A stretch of DNA of 64,000 bases from Tolypocladium sp. Sup5 PDA-1. Its lineage: Eukaryota > Ascomycota > Sordariomycetes > Hypocreales > Ophiocordycipitaceae. The translations under genes and the position numbers were made by a program. Under the pieces are notes generated by a model. That model did no database searches and was not told the DNA's origin. It saw only the letters and a list, made by a program, of their open reading frames with translations. This document shows, piece after piece, positions 31,901 to 42,821 of this stretch; position 1 is the stretch's first letter, and each line of letters starts with the position of its first letter. Where the stretch lies: contig JPHH03000024.1 in the NCBI GenBank assembly GCA_000750105.3, positions 401,256-465,255 on the forward strand, written 5' to 3'.

Positions 31901-33447
31901 TGGTTCCTTTGGATCATATTTTTCAACAAGCCTTACTGTTGCCATCTGATGCGGCAGAGTCCCGAAACCCAGCTGAAGGGCCCATCAGGCGGATACTCGG
32001 CTTCTACACCGCGCAGCTCCTCTGCCGACTCCTCGTGCACAGTCTGAGCAGTCAGCGCGAGGTCCGCTACGACAAATGGATTTGGGTATCTCGATGGCGA
32101 GTACGATCAAAGGGGCGATCTTTCGCGGAGCGGAGGGGACTCGGGCTCGATGGACCCATCGCGTCATCAGGGATGCTCTGGATCCCACGCGGGCTGTTCG
32201 ATTGGCAAGACGGACATATCGCTCTTGAAACTTTGATTGAGCTCTACATCCCCCGAAACCCTCTCCAAGCGCGTCTCGCGTCGCAATCGAACATCCAGGC
32301 TTTGACCACCAGTCAGGTGACCGTCGAGTTCTTCCTTAAGGAATGGTTCCGAGACGCACAGCAGGCCTTCAAAGAAGGACGAAAAACGGAAGGCATGACT
32401 GTCGCGAGCCGGATCATTGAACTCTGTGCCGAAGAAATTGCTCGGGCATACAACCAGCACCTTCTCAGGAAACTACACGATTTCTGGGAGCGGGTACGCG
32501 AGAGCACAGGACGCCGGGTCTTACCAAAACTTGTCCTGCTGGAAAAAGCGCAGAAGAGTGCAGCAGCCGAGGTCAGCAAGATTGTAACGGCCCAAACGAT
32601 CTGGGAAATCTACTCTGAGGCGTGGACGGCTTATGCTACTGCGCTGCACCTGGACGGGAATGACCGCCAGGCCATGCCGGCCGAGCTGCCGTGTTGGATG
32701 ACGACGCGCAAGAATCTGCCGCCGAACGACGGCTGGTCCGAGTTCATATTTACGCACCTCTTTTGTCGGGACAAGACGCCGAAATGGGACGGCAGCCGCT
32801 TTCTCCAAGTGTACCGTGGCTTCAAAAGTCTCTGGAGTCCCATCAGCGACTCAGCCGGCCAGTTCGACAACCGCTTGAGACGTATCATTGGCGCCTATAT
32901 CCTCGTAGCATTCAACAGTTATCACGCCAAAGAAATCGGCACAAGCCATTATCGTGAGACGTGGTACTACGGGAAACCGGGATTTTTCCAGATCCAGTAC
33001 CGCGCTCCGTACTTTTCGCCCCCGCAAGACAGCCACGATCTTCGCCTGGACGCAGTCTGTAGGGGCCCGCAGCTACCGGGTGATCTGGCGCCGGATGCCG
33101 CTCCTCGTGTCCTGACTGCAGACAGGTTCCAGCACCTCGCACGCATCGTGCATGAAGACTGGTTGCGTCTTATGGGGCCAGCAATTGAGGCGACCCCGGA
33201 GGAGGAAAGGAATCGGCATTGCCGTCGGGCGTTGCGACATATGATTATTCTAGCGGGCCCCAACTGGGCCAGTGACGAGAAGCTGGAGTATATCGTGCCG
33301 TGGCGTCGCGGCAGTTTCTGTCGGAAACCGAGCCACCGCAGTGGTGCGTGCAGGCTGGAGAGATGGAAGGGGAGGAGACGGACTCCGAAAGTGGCTGGTG
33401 CAGCAGTGGAACGGAAGACGAAGAGCCTAGTGTGTCGGATGATCTAG
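28961..33447 (+). pseudogene. Cassette copy B, large gene 1 with one nonsense codon
   Basis: This is a close relative of the 1646-residue protein of copy C. Exon 1 (28961-30176) starts with a basic segment (EEKKERQREKARARR), is otherwise acidic and Ser/Pro-rich, and ends at KCDC. A 59-nt intron (30177-30235) has the same length, phase and position as in copy C. Exon 2 carries KWDIDSIWLGAT, FRLSFFPPFTLNLSTDQVI, DLRSCWVDIGTRDYV, SVMFTSYYMFCSGFLPLLAL, HYPFWVVPTRDINALI, SGMLWIPRG and FDNRLRRIIGAYILVAFNS. A TAA at 30799-30801 replaces a codon that is GAA in copy C, after which the frame stays open to 33447. Past VPW, copy C has about 115 more residues that are deleted here. The remaining FLSETEPPQ tail is out of frame and continues to 33482 as an acidic tail. 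Gene 2 is absent. Confidence 0.75.
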
Positions 33448-33558
33448 CAAGCTTGGTATACGATAGCGGGCTTGAATTTTGACGGTATTCAAGATTATGA
33501 AGCGCATGCTGCTTAGTATAGGTGAACCCATCACGCAACGAGACACATGCCCCCCAAT

Positions 33559-34395
33559 TTACAGATCGAGTCTATCCCATGCACTTAGCACCGCATCGGT
33601 CACTTCTTGGGCCGCTCCCGGCCGTTGTGCGCGCTCGTCCGTCATGAGAGGAAGCGCCACGTCCTCGATGATCTTAGCGATGGCTAAGACTGATTCATGC
33701 TCCACACTACCGCGCCATCTCTGAACAAGAAGTACACTGCCGATATGGCTTGCGACCCATTCAAATCCCAGGATCTCGGGAACATGTAGAGGATCGTCGC
33801 GCTCGGTTATGAAGAGCGGATGGGCCCTCGGGACTGAAACGGATACCATGGCATTCCCATTCTGCAGCGACTGGTCATGGGCGCAGTTCAAGCGCCACCC
33901 ACCCGTCTTGCCGGTTCTTTCTTCCATGACCTGCTCGGCAAGGTGTCCGCTCCTTCCGATACCATCAATCATGCTGCCTAACCTGTCTCGGAAGTAGCCC
34001 AGGAAGTCGAGAGCATCTCGGTATGCCGAAAGGTCGACGTCTTTGACGAGAGGCGGGTCAAAGGCGTTGCCTTGTCTCATGGTGACGACCTCGGGCCCCT
34101 TCCATATCTTTTCTCCCCATGTATCATTGAGGGGTGATGGGTAACTGTGCAGCGTTTGGTTGCTCACGATGGCATCCAACTCGAGATCCGGATCTAGGTA
34201 CCATATATCGATTGTGTGCTTGTTTTTGCTCCTTCCGCGAAGGCTGTTCCCGCGGACGCGGTGCAGGCCACGGCCTGTCTGGCAAACCGAGAGAATGAAT
34301 GGTCGGCATCTTTTCAAGGTCCTGGGAGGTGATAACATGCGAAGTGATGGCCTGCCTTGACTAGCTACCGTCGCATTTAAACTCGCGAGGACCAT
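33559..34395 (-). CDS. Uncharacterised protein, 278 residues
   Basis: A single-exon ATG-initiated frame lies tail-to-tail with copy B. The N-terminal 70 residues are basic (SLRGRSKNKHT). The remainder is mixed alpha/beta in character with DIWYLDPDLELDAIVSNQ, PLLRD-free central helices and WDRLDL at the C-terminus. There is no signal peptide, membrane segment or family I recognise. Composition looks like a real protein rather than a shadow frame. Confidence 0.5.
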   Translation of the reverse strand: MVLASLNATVASQGRPSLRMLSPPRTLKRCRPFILSVCQTGRGLHRVRGNSLRGRSKNKHTIDIWYLDPDLELDAIVSNQTLHSYPSPLNDTWGEKIWKGPEVVTMRQGNAFDPPLVKDVDLSAYRDALDFLGYFRDRLGSMIDGIGRSGHLAEQVMEERTGKTGGWRLNCAHDQSLQNGNAMVSVSVPRAHPLFITERDDPLHVPEILGFEWVASHIGSVLLVQRWRGSVEHESVLAIAKIIEDVALPLMTDERAQRPGAAQEVTDAVLSAWDRLDL

Positions 34396-35297
34396 GTGAT
34401 CTGGACCAGAGTTCCCTCACCTAAAGGACTACATTCTTTTACCTCTTTCAAAACACTTATGTTGCAGCTGAGAACCAAGTTAACAAGCTAAAAGCCCAAG
34501 CTACCGGCCAGCAACTATGTTGAGAAAGCCATCCGCCTCGCTTGAAGTTAATGTAAGCGTCTTCCAGGTGTAGGTCCATGGTTCTGATGATTACTTTTTT
34601 CTCACACTTTCTGAGGTCCAATACGGTCAAAAAAACTCTAGGGAGGAGATTGTACGATACAGGAACGAAAGAATCCAACGATGGCTGAGAGATACTGAAC
34701 CCAGAATTGTATTCTCGGCGCTGGAGGTCAGTCGGCTACGGCGGCCACCAAAGAAGGAGATCATAGGGATCTATGCTTCAAGCAAGCTTCGCGATAGAGT
34801 CCTTAGGGTTTAGGAAGCTAAACCCTAAGCTAAACCCTAAATTCAATCAGTCTCTTCAGCTTGCCTGAGCTGCTGCGAAGGTGTCAAATAGATAGAGCTT
34901 GTGAAGCTGGCTGAGACGTCTCGTGATGTGGCACAAGTGGTCAAGCGCTGGTCTGCGGTTGGACCAGTTCCGTATTTAATTCCGTCAACGGCTTGTGAGG
35001 CGCCATGGCAGGATGGTCCCAGTTTCCAAGTTTAAGAGCCTTGAAAACTGCTCCTTGAGGGTTTGAAAAGGCTAGTACGGACGCTACAATACTTACAATG
35101 GTACATAAGGGAAAGTTTCTCAAGTGTACGAAGATATGGACTCCGTCACGGGCGAGCTTCTGCTGTACTTGTTGAGACACATTACTGTACTCGCTGACAT
35201 CTGTATGTTCCTTTTCATCTCAGCGTTGATCAAATCGCCAAGGTGACAAGAACTGTGGCAAGCAGATAATGTATGGATGCATTCCGTGCGATCTGCA
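34396..35297. other. Intergenic; contains telomere-like palindrome
   Basis: No supportable gene is present. The notable element is the CCCTAAA-like palindrome at 34802-34841, listed separately. Confidence 0.45.
34802..34841. repeat. Telomere-like inverted repeat
   Basis: CTTAGGGTTTAG (34802-34813) is separated by four bases from its perfect reverse complement CTAAACCCTAAG (34818-34829). A third near-copy, CTAAACCCTAAA, follows at 34830-34841. The core TTAGGG/CCCTAA is the usual fungal telomere unit. Confidence 0.7.
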
Positions 35298-35565
35298 CGC
35301 CTACTTATCGTTCGCCAAAGGGCCGAAATTGGCTCTCTTTAGCAGCTCTATTGATATCTGGCGGAGAACCCGATTCCTGCGCTCGACCTGTGTCCTCAAC
35401 ATTATACGTCTTTCATTATACTGTATGTCCATCAGTACACGTTCGTACCTGTGCCATCCATCAGGTAGTTGAAGAATGTCCTCCAACTCTTCTTCGTACA
35501 CAGCTTTCGAGGCTGCTGAAGCCTCACGGAGTGGAGCCTGCGCAACGCCATGGCCAGCCGACGAA
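35298..35565 (-). CDS. Partial coding exon, charged helical protein
   Basis: The minus-strand frame reads like a real helical protein: EASAASKAVYEEELEDILQL, then DGWHRYERVLMDIQYNERR and LRTQVERRNRVLRQISIELL. It stops near 35301. The frame opens only after a TGA and has no ATG, so it would be a 3' exon or a fragment. The overlapping plus-strand frames are less convincing. The family was not recognised. Confidence 0.3.
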
Positions 35566-36180
35566 CCATACCCAGCTCAACTTCCAACAACCTTCGCGGA
35601 TGACGAACTTGAAGTCACTCCCACTATCATCGGAAAAGCTGTTGCCTCGTTAGCGAGTAGAAAGTCAGAGACAAGAGGAGATACTGGACAGCCATGAGTT
35701 CGGAGAACGTCGCCTACAGCCCTATTCTTTCAACGAGGATGCTCATGAAGTACCGACACGAGGCTGAATGTAATGACAAGACGAGGGATAGCGGTGGACG
35801 CGGTGAATGGAGATACTCTGACAAGAGTGTCCTTCAATCCAGAGTGTTTGAAACGATTCGATGGTGCCAACATGTTACCTTGATACATACAGCATTCACT
35901 ACGTCTGATCTAGCTTTGATACTCACTTTAGTCTATTCCTTCCCATCTCAAAGTTCGCCTCGATCAGTCAGTTCCTCTATTTACTTGGCCCGAGCGCTCT
36001 CATCACCTTGGCTCTCCTTTTGTCGGTCCTTATCCCGCTTGTCTTGCCTCCACCAGTAGTCAAATTCCATCAGACTACCTGCCTAGCCGGTTACAAGCGT
36101 CACTTCGGAGGCCGTGTCCAGTACTATACCTGCTTACCCGCCTTGGGATCATGCAATTTGTAAGGTGGGGGCGGATCCTG
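35566..36180. other. Intergenic, no supportable gene
   Basis: Only conflicting short frames are present. Confidence 0.4.
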
Positions 36181-36184
36181 ATTT

Positions 36185-36500
36185 TCAATATTGCAACCTC
36201 GGTAGTATATCCGAGCTATCCCACGAAATTTTCCTCCTATCCCGTTGCGAAACCTGCAGTAGCACGGCCACGGCGCCAGCGACGGCGACAAACAGACCGC
36301 TCGCGATCCCGGCGAGGGGGTTGGCGGCGCCAGTCTTGGCAGCCTGGGAGGAGCCACTGGAAGTCTTGGTCGGACCATTGTTTTCGGTGGCCACCTTAGA
36401 GGAGGTGGCAGACGCCGACGCGACCTCAGAGCTGGAGACGGAGGCGGTGGCAGCAGTCTTGGAGGCGAGGGCCTTGGCGCCGTGGAGGGAGGCGTTTTCA
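36185..36500 (-). pseudogene. Ser/Ala-rich tail with terminal hydrophobic segment, GPI-anchor-like remnant
   Basis: The frame encodes a Ser/Thr/Ala-rich stretch (ATASVSSSEVASASATSSK) followed by PLAGIASGLFVAVAGAVAVL, a hydrophobic segment like the C-terminal signals of GPI-anchored fungal wall proteins. It lies just downstream of the stop of the DUF5648-like gene on the same strand but in a frame I could not join by a credible intron. It may be the lost C-terminus of that gene or of another surface protein. Confidence 0.4.
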
Positions 36501-36551
36501 CAGTTGGCGGAGACTTGCTGGCGTGCGGGTGAGGCGCGGGGGCCGTTAGGA

Positions 36552-37431
36552 TTACAGCTCCGTCGGCGATTCATCCTTGGTCTGAAAATCCCCGTGGCAT
36601 AGATCATTTCCGTCTTCATCCTCGCAGGCGTAGTTGAGATCGCAACAGCAGCCCGTTGATGTGCAGCCTGCGGCGGAACATAGACCAGGCAAATCGCCTT
36701 CCACACCGCAGCAGACGTAATCATTAGGAAGACAGGCTGTGCAGATACCATTGGGCTCGGTTCCGGGTGGGCATTGTGGTGGCGGCTGCGCCGGCGGCGG
36801 CGGTGGTCGTCCTGTTGGCTCGCAATTGTCTGATGCAAGACCTTGTCAGTGGGGTTCTTGGACGACAAGAAAGTGCTATTAACTGCAACATACTGCTAGG
36901 ATTCTGGCCAGCCGCGCATTTCCGAAACAGACGGAGGAGAGGAACAGCTCCGCCGGCTGAATCGACGGGAAGGTAGGCCTGGATGCCCTCTAGAGTGTAC
37001 CCGTCCTTCTCTGCGGAGCTCACTTCTGCGGAAGACGTCGTGTAGAGGTGGTCGAAGACGTCCCCTTTGAATAACCGGTAAAAAGGCAGGGTACTAGGGG
37101 ATTGGGATGGGTAAAGATAGCCGCAGATTCCCTCGCTGGTCCACGCCCCCCCTTGAAAGAGCTTGTCCCGCTCGTACGTGCTAGTGGTGTAGAAGTGCCG
37201 ACTGATACCTGGATTGTAAAGACGAAAGAGGGGCTCTAGACCAGCTTGGTTAGAATAGAATATGAAGCCAGCATCTGCCTCTCGAACGTAACCAAGGTTG
37301 GAAACCGCATTATTGGCTTCGGCGAGGCTGGTGGTGTAGAAGTGCTCGCCAGGGACGGGAACAATTGCACTAGCAGATTTAAAGACGAGAGCTAACGCAA
37401 TGTGAAGTGCGAAGAGATGAAATAGCTCCAT
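36552..37431 (-). CDS. Secreted DUF5648-like protein with Cys-rich tail, two exons
   Basis: The predicted protein has 271 residues. Residues 1-22 are a typical signal peptide (MELFHLFALHIALALVFKSA). The mature part contains three repeats built around HFYTTS or HLYTTS followed by a Gly/Tyr segment (NLGYVREADAGFIF, EGICGYLYP, EGIQAYLPV), as in the DUF5648 (PF18885) extracellular module. An intron at 36830-36893 (donor GTATGT, branch CTGAC, acceptor TCAG) joins in frame to a proline-rich linker. A cysteine-rich tail (CTACLPNDYVCCG, TSTGCCCDLNYAC) follows, ending at a TAA at 36552-36554. It probably acts outside the cell, perhaps binding polysaccharide or lipid. Function is not established. Confidence 0.75.
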
Positions 37432-38750
37432 AGCGTCGTTGCACACCGGAAGACCAGGCGATCGTCAAGGCGGGGAGACAATCATTCGACGATTCACGTC
37501 ATTTCATAGACGACTTGTGGCCATGAAAGGGGCCTGGGGGCAATATATACCTTTACTACCAGTACGTAAGCCACTAAATCGGTTACGATGCTTACACGCC
37601 GAGGCCTCCCCCGAAAAAAGCCAAGTGAAAAGCAGTGTCTTTTTGGGGGCTGTACTGCAGATGCTTTTGGTGTCAATGGCGTAGGAAGGTGGACCCTTAA
37701 TCCGTATGTAGAGGGGGGGGGAATGTAGAAGCCGCTGATCTCTGTGGCTTGTTTTCGTGTTGTTTTCAGAGGGTAAAATAATTGAATGAGTCCCGCCCGC
37801 CCTCTACTATAATAGCTCTGCCCCCCCGAACTTAGGAACGCCTCTACTAGATACCGGCCGTAGAGTCGTGGCTGGCCCTATTAACACTCCGACGGATATC
37901 GCGTCTCACCTCTTACAAGGTCGGGCTCCAAAACATTTTATACGCTCGATTTCCTTAGCCTTAGACACCATAAAATACCTTAGTCTACTGAATTCCTAAC
38001 GTACTAAGAGAGCTTTTATCGGCAAAGAAGTCTTCGGAGGGTTATGATAAGATTGTGCTAGGGCAGTTCATTGCCAATAAATCTAGGCTAACCTTAACTT
38101 GGCCCCCTGATACGTGGCTACCGATCCGCTTGGTATATGGAGGTGGCCTTACAAAAGTATTCAAAGATACCTTGAATCTTTTTTTCATTTAAGCCTTGGC
38201 CTCCGATCCCAGAGGTGAAGAATGATATGGTACGTCATTCAATGAAAATCCAACGAGCAGCACGGAATAGTCGGGAAGCTTAATAAAGACCACCATGAAG
38301 TTAGCTAGGATTAACCTTCGACAGAAAAAGGCAATTTAAATTTTTTGTTTGCGGCGGTACGACACAAGTCTCCCATACCTCCAGCCCGGAAATACGTACG
38401 CATCAACCCTGTTCTTGACCTACACTAAGTCTCTTTACCATTTACACGTCCTTCTACCAACTAGTGGGGGAGATTCAAGGTTTTACGATGCAGGATAATA
38501 CGTTGCTGTCAGTGCGACTGACGGCAAGTGGAAAAGGACAGTAAGTATATGTCTTAAAGAACGCGTTACTACAATTACAGACACCGTACGTAGGAATGTA
38601 ACGCACTTTAATAGGGAGAAATTCGATTGTCATGCGCTTGAATAAGGGTTGCTCGATTGCCTCGTCTTTTTATTCGTAGTATTCGCTCCTGTAATTGAAC
38701 AATCCATGCGTCAAGAAAGCCTAATCTTTGCAATACCACCAAAGCTCCTA
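37432..38750. other. Intergenic, no supportable gene
   Basis: Fairly AT-rich DNA with short G runs (37710-37719) and no protein-like frames. Confidence 0.45.
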
Positions 38751-38758
38751 TATTTACA

Positions 38759-38989
38759 ATGGCATTATCCCAATCCGACGCTCTGGCCCAGCTTCAGCTT
38801 CAGATTGATCCTTACTCGCGGATTCTTATTTGCTCCTGGCCCGAATGCCGCTATGCACTCTGTGAATGGCTCGCGCGCAACAACGCATCTACAAAATCAC
38901 GGCGTGCCATTGGCGGCAAGACGACATATAACACCAATTCTCCGATCTCTTCGCCTACTACTACTACTGTAGGCAGTCGTGCATGTTAG
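38759..38989 (+). pseudogene. Possible zinc-finger-like N-terminal fragment
   Basis: The short frame contains LQIDPYSRILICSWPECRYA, resembling the N-terminal C2H2-like region of OrsD/DUF3505-type fungal proteins, which often accompany helicase and recombinase genes. The partner histidines are not visible and the frame ends soon after. Weak assignment. Confidence 0.3.
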
Positions 38990-38996
38990 GTAGTAA

Positions 38997-39467
38997 ATGA
39001 CACAGAAATTGGTCCGTGCACGACGCCGCGTCCCTGTATATGACATCAGTTGGGCGCCTGGCGCTGATACGCACCGTGACCCGCCATCTGTCATTATGAT
39101 GGTGATGGATAAGTATACCGGGCCATCGTATCTAACCACGGATGACGGGCGCGAGGTAGTACCCATACTCCCAGTGAAGCGAGACTTCTTTCGTGGGGCG
39201 TCCGCGTGTACCCGAACGCAGTTCCCACTCATGGCATCATATGCCATTACGGTTCATAAGTCACAGAGCATCACAGTGGACAAAATGGTGACGGATCTGT
39301 CTGAACGTGACTTCCAGACTGGGCTTAGCTATGTTGCAGTCTTCAGTGTCAAGACATTGGACGGCCTAATGATCGACACGCCTTTTGAACGGGCATCTCT
39401 CCACTATGAGAAGCTACCTGATGGCAAGTACAGCTCCATCATGTTATTCATGCTTGAGGCTCTATAA
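38997..39467 (+). pseudogene. Helitron/Pif1-like helicase C-terminal relic
   Basis: The frame encodes about 156 residues equivalent to the end of Pif1-type helicases of fungal Helitrons. It includes ISWAPGADTHRDPP, EVVPILPVKRDF, RTQFPLMASYAITVHKSQSI (helicase motif VI region), and TDLSERDFQTGLSYVAVFSV followed by KTLDGLMIDTPF. Helitron helicases exceed a thousand residues, so the Rep domain and motifs I-III are missing. It is a dead fragment. Confidence 0.75.
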
Positions 39468-41307
39468 GCCCTAACAAATTAGCAGGTTTTCTGATGAAAG
39501 TCCGCGACGAGAATTGGCGCAAGCAACAGCAACTTGACCAACCACTATTCCAGCCTTGTTTTTCTTGATGACGTCGCTATAGTGAACGGGGAGGCCAAGA
39601 CATGTCACGTTTACGGACACATCGTTCCGTGGTGCACCAGCGCACAGCCAGAGTTAGTTGTACGAAACATAATGTCATAGAGATACATCCTTCGGACTGT
39701 ATTACACCCTCCCCACCTCCGGTGATGGTGTCAGCATATTTTAAATTGCATTTCAGTTGAGGCGAAAGTTAGATTTCAGTTATAGTATATCGCGACAGCT
39801 AGGAGGCCACCGACCTTCACAAGCGCACGAAAGTTAAACGACACCTGGTGAAGCAACAGGGCTATGGTAGGTTATTTGACGTGCGCTGCTATTATTGCCT
39901 GGCCACGCAACGGTACTGTAAGTTCAAGTTAGTAACCAGATTCGGGACTGGGCGTAAAACCACCAACCTAAATCCAAGGCAAGTTCTCATCAGTGACGAG
40001 GTCGGCGATGGAGATCAGCCGACCGAGGATGAGTTGAAGACTGACAACATGACTCGGCGTTAAAAGGATACGAGCGAAGGCCAGGCCCGAGACCGGGCCA
40101 GTGTGGGTTTGGGGGCAGTCTTGTTGCATGTGTGGTGCTAGCACGGTCATGGGCGGCTGTCGCATAACATCCTCGGGGCAGCCAGCAACATTGTGGGTCA
40201 AGATCAGCATACTGCAGCCGCTTACGCCGATGTGGGAAGTTCCCGCCAGTGGGGCTGAGTTTTGCTTACGGACCCTGGGCCAGGTGCTGCTGCTGGTCCC
40301 AAGTGCGGATCGACGGCAGAGGCTGGCCCAAAACCAAATCGAAGGAGGCAGCAGGGCCACCAGGTTTCCCCATAAGCTGCAGCAGCAAATGGGGACCCCC
40401 ACAAATCCAGTGGTGACCAGGCCACTTGAGAGCTGGTGGAGCCGCTGGAGCTGTCAACTGGCGATGGGTCACCTACTGAGGCCTAGTTTGCGATGCACGG
40501 CAACGCTGTCTGGTTGAGTGGTCATCTGCCAGGCCGCCGGGCAAGTCCCACGCCCGACTTTTAGGTAGATTCAGATCCCCAACCGCTAGGTGATTGCGCT
40601 AAATGGTGGCGTCGACAGCAGCGAGAGCCCATCTCCTGCGTTGAGCGGGGCTCCACAGCACGACCCTGTGGGTTGGGCGGCGTGATGGCCCTACGATGGA
40701 CTTCGGAATGATGATGGCCCTGGCAAAACCTTGACCCTTAATGCACACGCCAACATTCCAGTTCCTCCCAGCCGTCAGCCCACCGTGAGAAAACTCCGCC
40801 CAGTAGAATCTGGTTTTTGGCACCGCCAGAGCCACAACTAAGCCGGTGGTGAAAGGCACCGGAAGGACCTTTCGCCTTTTTAGTAAGCCCTGCTTTGTCC
40901 TATGGAAAGCTAGCCAATATCGACACAATGCCCGAAGGCCACCACTAAGCCACCCAGGTGCGGCTGAGGTGAGGAAACTATCTGCCACAGGAATATCCGC
41001 TCACGTCTGCGCCTCGGCATCTGCAAATCCGAGTTTCATGGTGGTTCCACCAGCTCTTGCAGACTCGTTCAGCTAGTCTCAGGGTGGCAATAGCCTTCCC
41101 CACGTGGTTGCAGCGACCGGCCGAGTTTAGAACCCGCCCCGGCAATCGAACTGCCGAAGGGGTACGGCTCAAAAGCAAAGGCGCTGTAGGCTAGGATACC
41201 TGTAGAAGGAACTCAAGACCCAATGTTCGCAAATAGCATTTCAGCCGCAATTGCCGCGAAAGTTACATTACGCGAAGCACGCTTTAAGCGAGCATCAAAG
41301 TGAGAGT
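39468..41307. other. Intergenic, decayed sequence
   Basis: Several frames are open on both strands between 40100 and 41180, but none shows a recognisable domain and they overlap one another. A short plus-strand stretch near 39975-40062 (ISDEVGDGDQPTEDELKTDN) may be an eroded transposon coding fragment. Confidence 0.35.
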
Positions 41308-42711
41308 TCAAAACGCCACCTCTTCGACGCCGATCCTCCGGCCTTCTACTCCAACTGACCTCGCTAACATGATGAGCGCAAAAAGCGCTTTAGCGGGGTG
41401 CATTGGCTGGGCATCGCTTCCAGCTTGCCTTCGTAACGCATCTACCTGTTCATTGTTGATCTCCTTGAACTTATTGGGTATCTCAAAGCTCTGGACTAGC
41501 ACTCGCCCGACTTGGTAGCTTCGCTCCGACGGTGCATACGATGTACTGCTGGGGAAAACAGCCTCTTGCTCCTCTGCCTTTCCCGGCGACGATGAGTGTA
41601 ACGACGACATGCTGGCTTTTGAGACGGCCCTAGTGCTATGGTAGTGGTGATGCCGATCGGAAGGTGGTGTGGGCGAAGTCAGGGTGTGCTGTGGAAGTTC
41701 TGGCGGCGACGAAGCCACTTCCGGTGAATTGCCCGCGAAGGCCACTGCCCGAGTTCGCTGCGGAATTTTGACCATAGACGACGTGCTCGGACTATGTTCT
41801 TGGAGTGTTCGCTTCCTCTGTGGCCTTGGTGTAGGCAACGAAGGGGTGTCATAGTCGTTCTCGCCCTTGTCGCCCGGATACCAAGCATCGGAACTGCTAA
41901 AGCCTGATTGTAAATCACCGCCTAGCTGTTCCGGCTGGGTTAACGATCGGAGTCCCAATTGGTGTACGGAGCGAGGAGTTGCTTCCTCCTCTCGTAGAAA
42001 TTGAGCAGCCACAAGCTCTTTGCCAGAGAGGACAAAGCCGAAGCGCGTGCGCAGCATTGTGCAGTAATGTTGCACTTGTGCGAGTGATCCGCGGCGGCAA
42101 GAGTGGGTGCCAGGCACAAGCTCTGGACCTTCCGTATCGTTACCCTTACGCTGTTTTTGCCGAATGATCTTGGTGTCTCCAACAACAAGAATTCTATCTT
42201 GCAACGCAAGATCTTCGAGATCCGGAAGACTGATGTCTCTCGGCGTAAAGCTCCCTTCAACGACGACCCAGTCCGGAAGGATAGTTGTCCCCTTGCCATC
42301 GATGCGATCAGGATGATAGCTATCAAAGGAGCCGGGACCGACTATGGCGGTGACTGCGGGTTCTTGTGATAAGGACGTAACAATGTGAAGCGCATAATTA
42401 ACGCGGGATATCAGTGTCCTATTGAAGAGTGCCTCAAGCTGTCTTTCGCTGTAGATGATGCGCTCGAAGTCCGGTATCCAAATCTCATTCCACTGACACC
42501 TAAAAGTCGTTGCCAGGCGACACTTCAGGGTATCGCTTCTTTTGATGTTGTCACGATTGAATGCAGGCCATGGCTCGACTAGGCCCAGTTCTTCGTAGCG
42601 ATCGTCCTCAGCAGGGCCATTGTGAGTGGCAACAACGTGGTTAAGCTCCTCCGCGCCCGGGTTCGCCCGTGGCTCGAGGAAATCGTCAATCTTTAGTACC
42701 TCCCCAGTCAT
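41308..42711 (-). CDS. Uncharacterised protein, possible PD-(D/E)XK nuclease-like fold
   Basis: This single-exon gene encodes 467 residues from an ATG. The N-terminal half has LPDWVVVEG followed about 27 residues later by ILVVGDTKI, which fits the spacing of the PD...(D/E)XK nuclease signature. A helix with QVQHYCTMLRTRFGFVLSGK then follows, as such folds often show. The C-terminal half is a Ser/Pro-rich, probably disordered linker with a basic patch (PRPQRKRTLQ), followed by a conserved-looking end (MHPAKALFALIMLARSVG). The fold assignment is inference from motif spacing. It may be a fungal effector-like or transposon-associated protein of unknown role. Confidence 0.6.
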   Translation of the reverse strand: MTGEVLKIDDFLEPRANPGAEELNHVVATHNGPAEDDRYEELGLVEPWPAFNRDNIKRSDTLKCRLATTFRCQWNEIWIPDFERIIYSERQLEALFNRTLISRVNYALHIVTSLSQEPAVTAIVGPGSFDSYHPDRIDGKGTTILPDWVVVEGSFTPRDISLPDLEDLALQDRILVVGDTKIIRQKQRKGNDTEGPELVPGTHSCRRGSLAQVQHYCTMLRTRFGFVLSGKELVAAQFLREEEATPRSVHQLGLRSLTQPEQLGGDLQSGFSSSDAWYPGDKGENDYDTPSLPTPRPQRKRTLQEHSPSTSSMVKIPQRTRAVAFAGNSPEVASSPPELPQHTLTSPTPPSDRHHHYHSTRAVSKASMSSLHSSSPGKAEEQEAVFPSSTSYAPSERSYQVGRVLVQSFEIPNKFKEINNEQVDALRRQAGSDAQPMHPAKALFALIMLARSVGVEGRRIGVEEVAF

Positions 42712-42821
42712 TCTTTCGATAGAGCTGAGTTTGGAAATGAAAAGATGGGGTGGAAATCTTTGGCCACATGCCCTCGAAAAGGTTAGTCAATCTACCCCAC
42801 TCGATGGCCCATCGGAAATTT

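Noticed and set aside
40080..41180. Several overlapping 65-145-residue frames as genes
   Set aside because: They conflict on both strands, have no domain and show no splice-linked continuation.
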